Part shown: positions 58,871 to 64,000 of the stretch, one piece after another
Numbering within the stretch: the first letter of the stretch is position 1
Layout: each line of letters starts with the position of its first letter
Assembly (NCBI GenBank): GCA_039602395.1
Contig: JBCNJP010000023.1
Coordinates: 86,993,324 to 87,057,323, forward strand
Direction of reading: 5' to 3'
DNA: 64,000 nucleotides
DNA from: Deinandra increscens subsp. villosa
Taxonomy: Eukaryota; Streptophyta; Magnoliopsida; Asterales; Asteraceae
The notes under the pieces: generated by a model
Told to the model about the DNA's origin: nothing
Database searches by the model: none
What the model saw: only the letters and a program-made list of their open reading frames with translations
Made by a program: the position numbers and the translations under genes

Positions 58871-59300
58871 TTTTTTTATATATTATTATTTTAAATTTAT
58901 AGATTGTTGTTTTAACGTTATAAATTTTATATTTTCTTTAAAACTTAGTTTTTCTAATTGTTTTAACTTTTTATATTCCATTTTTAACCTAACTCATTTA
59001 ACATTTTTAAATTTTTTTTATTTTACAAAAACGTTTTATGTTTTAAATTTTTTATATATTATTATTTTAAATTTTTAGATTGTTGTTTTAACGTTATTAA
59101 TTTTATATAATTGTTGAAACTTATTTTTTTAATTGTTTTAACTTTCTATATTTCATTTTTAACCTAATGCATTTAACTTTTTAGATTTGTATTATTTTAA
59201 AAAAAGTTAGCCTGTTTTAATTTTTTTTTATATATTATTGTTTTAATTTTTATATATTAACGTTATGAAATTTATATATTAAGTTTAGCGTTTAATTTGT
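58871..59300. repeat. 176-bp tandem repeat, about 2.4 units
   Basis: The landmark TATATATTATT, followed by TTTAA-rich text, recurs at 58877, 59053 and 59229, exactly 176 bases apart. Units include TTGTTTTAACGTTAT and ATTTTTAACCTAA. Confidence 0.85.
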
Positions 59301-59583
59301 TTATATTATTTTCAGTTAGACTCTTTCACCTATAGACATCGTCTCCTCTCACCATCTTTCTCCATATTATATATTCATCTATAAATTCGATTGTTAGAAG
59401 GGTTGGAAAATTATTAAAAAAACCTTAACTATTTTTTGAACATAATATATTTGGACGTTACACAATATTTTTTTCAAGTAAATGTCATGTTTTAATTTTA
59501 TGACGATGAATTTAGGTTCTTTAAAGATATTATTATAGTAGTTATAAATTTTATGTTTATAACTCAAAAAGTATTTTTTTTAA

Positions 59584-60975
59584 GGAAAATTGGATTTAAA
59601 TAATCCAAAGTTTTGAGTGTTGGCCGCTAATAATTCCACTTTCAATAATAACCCTCAGTGGTCCCAAGTTTCACCCTATTTTCTGGTAGTGGTTCTGCCG
59701 TTAAAAAACTTAACACCGTTAAGTTTTTGATGACGTGGCAGGTGATGTGGATTTTTTTAAATATTATTTAGCCCCTGCCACCTCACCATCTTCTTCCTCA
59801 CATCATTTTCCACCCCACCACCACCACCTTCAACCTCACCCGCTACAGTCTCTTCTCCAAACGATTTCATCTTCTACACCTCAGTCTCCGGAGAGGTAAC
59901 GGGTCGGATTCCGCCGGAGTTGGGGAAACTCTCACGTCTTACCCACTTTTTTCTTGATTCCAATGCGCTCTCAGGGGAGATTCCGGCGACGCTCCGACGA
60001 CTTCTCCGGCTAGAAAAGCTTTATCTTAATAATAATCATTTCACTGGGGCGATCCCGTTTGTGATTTTTGAATCTTATAAATCGCTATCGGAGAGGTTTA
60101 TCCATGAATTATTTTCCGGCGAGATTCCGTAGTAGATTGGGAAAATGGTTTCGGTAACTAAACTTGATTTTCATGAGAATAATTTCTCAGGAGTCATACT
60201 AGAAACTATCGGAAAGTTAAATAAGCTTAAATATCTTGACTTGTAGAAAAATTAGATCGTCAGAAGCATCTCGGAGTCTCTGCGATCATTGCCGGAATTG
60301 GAGCTTTTGTACCTTAATCAAAACCAACTTTCCGGATAAATTCCTTCTTCAACCCACGGTCTAGATTCCATCCAGTTCTTTCATTTGTCGGAAAACAAAC
60401 TAACCGGCGTCATTCCACCGTCCATCGGTAACCAACGGCTGATATTTGAAAACAACATGCTCAACAGGGGAGGGAGATAGGGGTAGAGATTGCGTTAAGG
60501 AGGAAGAGAGGAGATTGGTTGACGGTCGTCAGGGGTTGCCGTAGGAAGAGCGAAGGTCACGAAGGGGGGTTAGAGAGAAGATGATACAATTAATTGGGTA
60601 GGATTGGAAGGAAGTGTAAGAAAGGAAGAAAATTGTAGCAAAAAAGATGACACGATTTAGAAGAAAAGGGTCTTCTTCAGGTTCTTTGGTCTGGAGTTCA
60701 CTGAGTTCGCGGTGGCTGAGGGTTGGAGGTGGTGGTGGTGGGGTGGAAAATGATGTGAGGAAGAAGATGGTGACGTGGCAGGGGTCTAAATAAAAAAAAT
60801 TAAAAATATCCACATCATCTGCCACGTCATCGAAAATTAACGGTGTTAAGTTTTTTAACGGCAGGACCACTACCAGAAAATATAGTGAAACTTGGGACCA
60901 CTGAGGGTTATTATTGAAAGTGGGATTATTAGCGGCCAACACTCAAAACTTGGGATTATTTAAATCCATTTTTCC
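59584..60975. mobile_element. Pack-MULE with captured LRR gene fragment
   Basis: Inverted arms of about 230 bp start GGAAAATTGGATTTAAATAA at the left and the inverted GGAAAAATGGATTTAAATAA at the right. A perfect 9-bp target duplication TTTTTTTAA lies at 59575-59583 and 60976-60984, the size typical of MULEs. Host-gene sequence sits between the arms and there is no transposase. Confidence 0.9.
59895..60470 (+). pseudogene. captured leucine-rich-repeat gene fragment
   Basis: Plant-type LRRs (LxxLxxLxLxxNxLxGxIP): IPPELGKLSRLTHFFLDSNA, LSGEIPATLRRLLRLEKLYL, NNNHFTGAIP, then KLDFHENNFSGVI, LNKLKYLDL, LELLYLNQNQLSG, FFHLSENKLTGVIPPSIGN. Several in-frame stops (for example near 60129, 60243 and 60337) show it is dead. 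The source could be an LRR receptor kinase, an LRR receptor-like protein or a DRT100/PGIP-type protein; no kinase or signal peptide remains. Confidence 0.85.
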
Positions 60976-61233
60976 TTTTTTTAAATAAAAACATACCATA
61001 AATTTATAAGTTTAAATACTCTTACAAGCCTAGCGACTATTTTTTTAAATCGCACTTTTCAAAAATGTCACAATCACTTTATATATTCGCTACAAATAGA
61101 AGCCTATGTTTATTTGAATTTGTCATTTTATAAAAAAAATTTGAACAATAGTTTACATTATCTCCAAGTCTCGTTTTTTTAAGAATTTTAGAAAGTCGGT
61201 TACGAGACTTAAATATTATTTTAAAAAATAGAC

Positions 61234-62577
61234 TAAATTACAATTTTTAACCTTTATACTTTACAAAACTTTGGATTTTGACCTTTTAAAAAAAACATTC
61301 AAGTTTTACCCTTTATTTAAAAACTTGTTTCATGTTTTAACCTTTACACTAACTTGACACTAACCTAGTTAAATTCCTCGGTTAGTTTTCTAATAAAGGG
61401 GTAGTATTGTAACTTTATTTGAAAACTTGTTTCATTTTTAACCTTTACACTAACTTTACAAACCATATTTGAATTTTTTTAGGGTGGTAGGTAAAAAAAT
61501 CAACTAATTTGTTGGTTTTTTATTTTTATTTTTTAATATATATATATATTTTTTTAATAAAAGTAGTTTTATTTCTTTATCTCTCTTTTTTAATCTTGTC
61601 AAAATATTCTTATGTGTGTAAATATTTACTTATTTTTTCTCGTATGAGAAGGTATATCAAATATGCAAAATTATTTCACATACAAGAAAGTTTTTCGTAT
61701 GCCTGTAATTTCCAATTTGATCCTCTCTCTGTATATACATATATATCGTCTAATTTTATTTATTATTAATATAGAAGTTCTTAGATACAATAATATGATA
61801 CTGTAATTTACAATTACAAAAATAATAAAACAAATAAAAACATAAAACAAAAGAGAAACCGGAAAAAAAACAAATATATAATACCTATGTATAAAATAAA
61901 GTTTCTTAAATAATTATTTTATTCTAAAATATTATTGATTAAAAATGTGGATAATTAAAGGATTTAGGGTGGATGCTTAGGGTTATATTTAAATTCATCT
62001 TCTTTCATCTCTTATTGATTGAAATTAGAGGTGTACAAGCTGCTATAATTTGACAACCAAACTAAGTTATGACCGATCTGGTTCTATCAAACTTGGTCAA
62101 AATCGGTTTGATCCGAAACCGGATGTGATCATAAACCGGTTTGTGATTGAAATCCGGAATCTGTGTTGAAATGTTTGGGATCAATTTGGTTCAAACCGTT
62201 ATGGAACCGGTTTTCAATATTTTTTATTTTTTATTTTCAAATACAATGAAAAACCAAACAAAAATAGCTATAATTCATTTATTTTATTTAAAATTTTAAA
62301 CATACAACAATAATAAACCATATATAAAATCAAATAAAATTATAGTCTAAAGAAAACCTTAATAACGATATATAGGCATGACATATTAGTCTAAAGTTAC
62401 AATACTACCCCTTTATTAGAAATTTAATGGAGAAATTTAACTGGGTTATTGTAAAGTTAGTGTAAAGGTTAAAACATGAAACAAGTTTTCAAATAAAGGG
62501 TAAAACTTAAAAGTTTTTTTTTAAAAGGTCAAAATCCAAAGTTTTATAAAGTTTAAAGGTTAAAAATTGTAATTTTA
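61234..62577. mobile_element. fold-back TIR element, AATTTTTAACC type
   Basis: Arms 61234-61420 and about 62388-62577 are inverted copies (ATTACAATTTTTAACCTTTA, TTTGGATTTTGACC, GGGGTAGTATTGTAACTT). The interior is AT-rich and contains CCGGTT-rich sequence at 62030-62215 like that at 45.4 kb. No gene seen. Confidence 0.75.
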
Positions 62578-62579
62578 AC

Positions 62580-63095
62580 AAAATATGAGTTATTAACAAA
62601 AAACACATTAAGCTGTGTATAAATAACTGTGTATTTAGATTTTTTTTAGAAGGTTACTAAATATGAGTTATTAACAAAAAAAACACATTAAGCTCCTTAA
62701 TTAATTAAAAGAAATAAAAATTATTTCGCACTGAGTTCAGTCTCGCTGACCCTTCTTGCTAATTTTTAAGTCAATGGTTATTGTGATAAATAAGTGGGTC
62801 AAAGTCTATTGTATATATATACATTAACAAACTTGCCTATGGATCCACGCCTTTTGTCTTTTTCATTCAAATAATATACTTCATATAATAGCAATCATTG
62901 TGGTTCTTTAACAACAAACCGGTGGACGTCCCAATGGTTTTTCACAAATAATTTTAACACTGTCTTTTCCAGAGGCGCAAGTTCGAACTTGGTTAGGTTA
63001 AAACTTTTTAAGTAACTTTTTTTAAGTAGCATGGCATTCGAATTTGCAATGTCATGCAATTATTTAGGTGTCTCCATCAGTAATCCCTCGATTAA
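62580..63095. other. intergenic; possible SINE-like remnant
   Basis: CAAGTTCGAACTTGG near 62980 resembles a Pol III B box with GTCCCAATGG upstream, but no clear ends or target duplication were found. Confidence 0.3.
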
Positions 63096-63099
63096 TATA

Positions 63100-64000
63100 T
63101 GGGAAAAAGACGAAACTAGCCGGGTTGACCACGGTTGGACGAGAATGTCCTCAGTTTTTTAAAAAAGGACCAGAATAGCCACTTCCACGGTCGTCGATCA
63201 CCCTCCATAGACGGTCGTCCGACCGTGTTTCTGAGCCAACCAGAAGATGACACCTCATCAACCACGGTCGGATATCTAAGTGCTCAACGTCGTCCGACCG
63301 TACGATGTTCCTCGACGACCGTGCCTGAATTCTCTCTGCAATGGTCGGATCGACCGTCTGACAGGCATGTCGGGGTCGCCACGACCGTTAAAAAAACATT
63401 ATTTCTAAATTCGTTTAATTATACGGTCGTGTTGGATACGGTCGTCGACGACCGTGTTTAAAGTCGTCCCACCGTGATATTTATTTTTTATTCTTTATAT
63501 TTTAATTTAATTTTGTACAAGTTATCTTTACTTATTTATTTTCCATTTTTTTACTTACTTTATTTTAACTCTATAAATAGGAGGTAATTCACCAAATCAC
63601 TTCATACATACACAACTATCAAATCCAAATAAAATAATATCATCAAGACGAAAAAAAAGAACGACTAATGCTTGAACGACTCATTCTAAATAAAAAATAT
63701 AGAGAGTTGCGAGTTGTGTGAGTTTGAGTTATGTGGTAATGTATGAAGTTTGTGTGGTATTTATAGGTGTAAAAATGAGAAGATTATTTATTATATTATT
63801 GTTGGGAAAGTAACTTTAATGATAAAACATTTTCTTGGTTCAACGGTCGCACGACCTGACCGTGGTTGGACGGTGAGCGACCGTGGACGTCACGGTCGGA
63901 CGACCATATACATTTTATTTTCGAATAGAAAAAAACAAAATTTTTAACGGTCGTGGCGACCCCGACCGGTGTCAGACGGTCGGGCCGACCGTTACAGAAG
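63100..64000. mobile_element. MULE-like element with ACGGTCG repeats (runs off the window)
   Basis: Starts near GGGAAAAAGACGAAACTAGC. At least fifteen ACGGTCG/CGACCGT words lie in two inverted blocks (63140-63475 and 63840-64000); GTCGGGGTCGCCACGACCGT at 63368 is answered by its complement near 63950. The centre has CTATAAATAGG (63571) and, on the other strand, CCTATAAATACC (about 63770). No coding frame is convincing. Confidence 0.6.

Noticed and set aside
60529..60942. 137-codon minus-strand frame
   Set aside because: It lies largely in the right inverted arm of the Pack-MULE and shows no protein motif.

Overview
This is a 64 kb stretch of a plant nuclear genome. It is AT-rich and intron-containing, with Ty1/copia, Mutator-like (MULE), hAT, Harbinger, CACTA, Helitron, LINE and SINE-like sequences nested in one another. 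Only two apparently intact host genes are visible, both of typical eudicot families. The repeat mix would suit a large-genome eudicot such as an Asteraceae species, but nothing here proves the family. Two runs of exactly 500 N (31528-32027, 52948-53447) are assembly gaps.

Layout. 1-3356: 5' half of a minus-strand copia element (A) with LTR, primer-binding site, a leader made of tandem hairpins, and a broken gag. 3357-13113: the MULE that A interrupts, carrying a decayed Ulp1/C48-type protease gene (+) and a decayed FAR1/MURA transposase gene (-) that converge tail to tail. 13.2-18.9 kb: palindromic repeat blocks, a second FAR1-like fragment, a 1.07 kb fold-back element between 147-bp direct repeats. 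18896-23026: copia element B, with a SINE inserted in its integrase. 23.1-29.6 kb: fold-backs, a short Helitron, two MITEs in (TA)n tracts, a LINE fragment. 29600-31527: copia element D (+), cut by the first gap; its leader holds five stem-loops sharing one loop sequence. 32.0-38.2 kb: a CACTA end, a copia RT fragment, a 4.4 kb Helitron and a pectinesterase exon fragment. The same unit, without the Helitron, recurs at 43.7-45.4 kb.

Host genes. 39346-41162 (-) encodes a five-exon secreted pectinesterase (381 aa) that should de-esterify cell-wall pectin. 53603-55864 (-), with a 5' UTR exon near 56.3-56.4 kb, encodes a 531-aa IQD14-like calmodulin-binding scaffold protein; one intron carries a hAT-type MITE. 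Between them lies copia element E (47968-51532), young by its near-identical LTRs and lacking its reverse transcriptase through an in-frame excision.

56.4-64 kb is repeat-dominated: two abutting Tourist-like MITEs, a 176-bp tandem repeat, a Pack-MULE with a captured leucine-rich-repeat gene fragment and a perfect 9-bp target duplication, a further fold-back, and the start of a MULE-like element rich in ACGGTCG words. The strongest candidate for an undescribed functional structure is the stem-loop series at 30888-31303: loops are conserved while the stems differ in sequence but stay self-complementary. All splice sites and junctions were read by eye; no database search was run.
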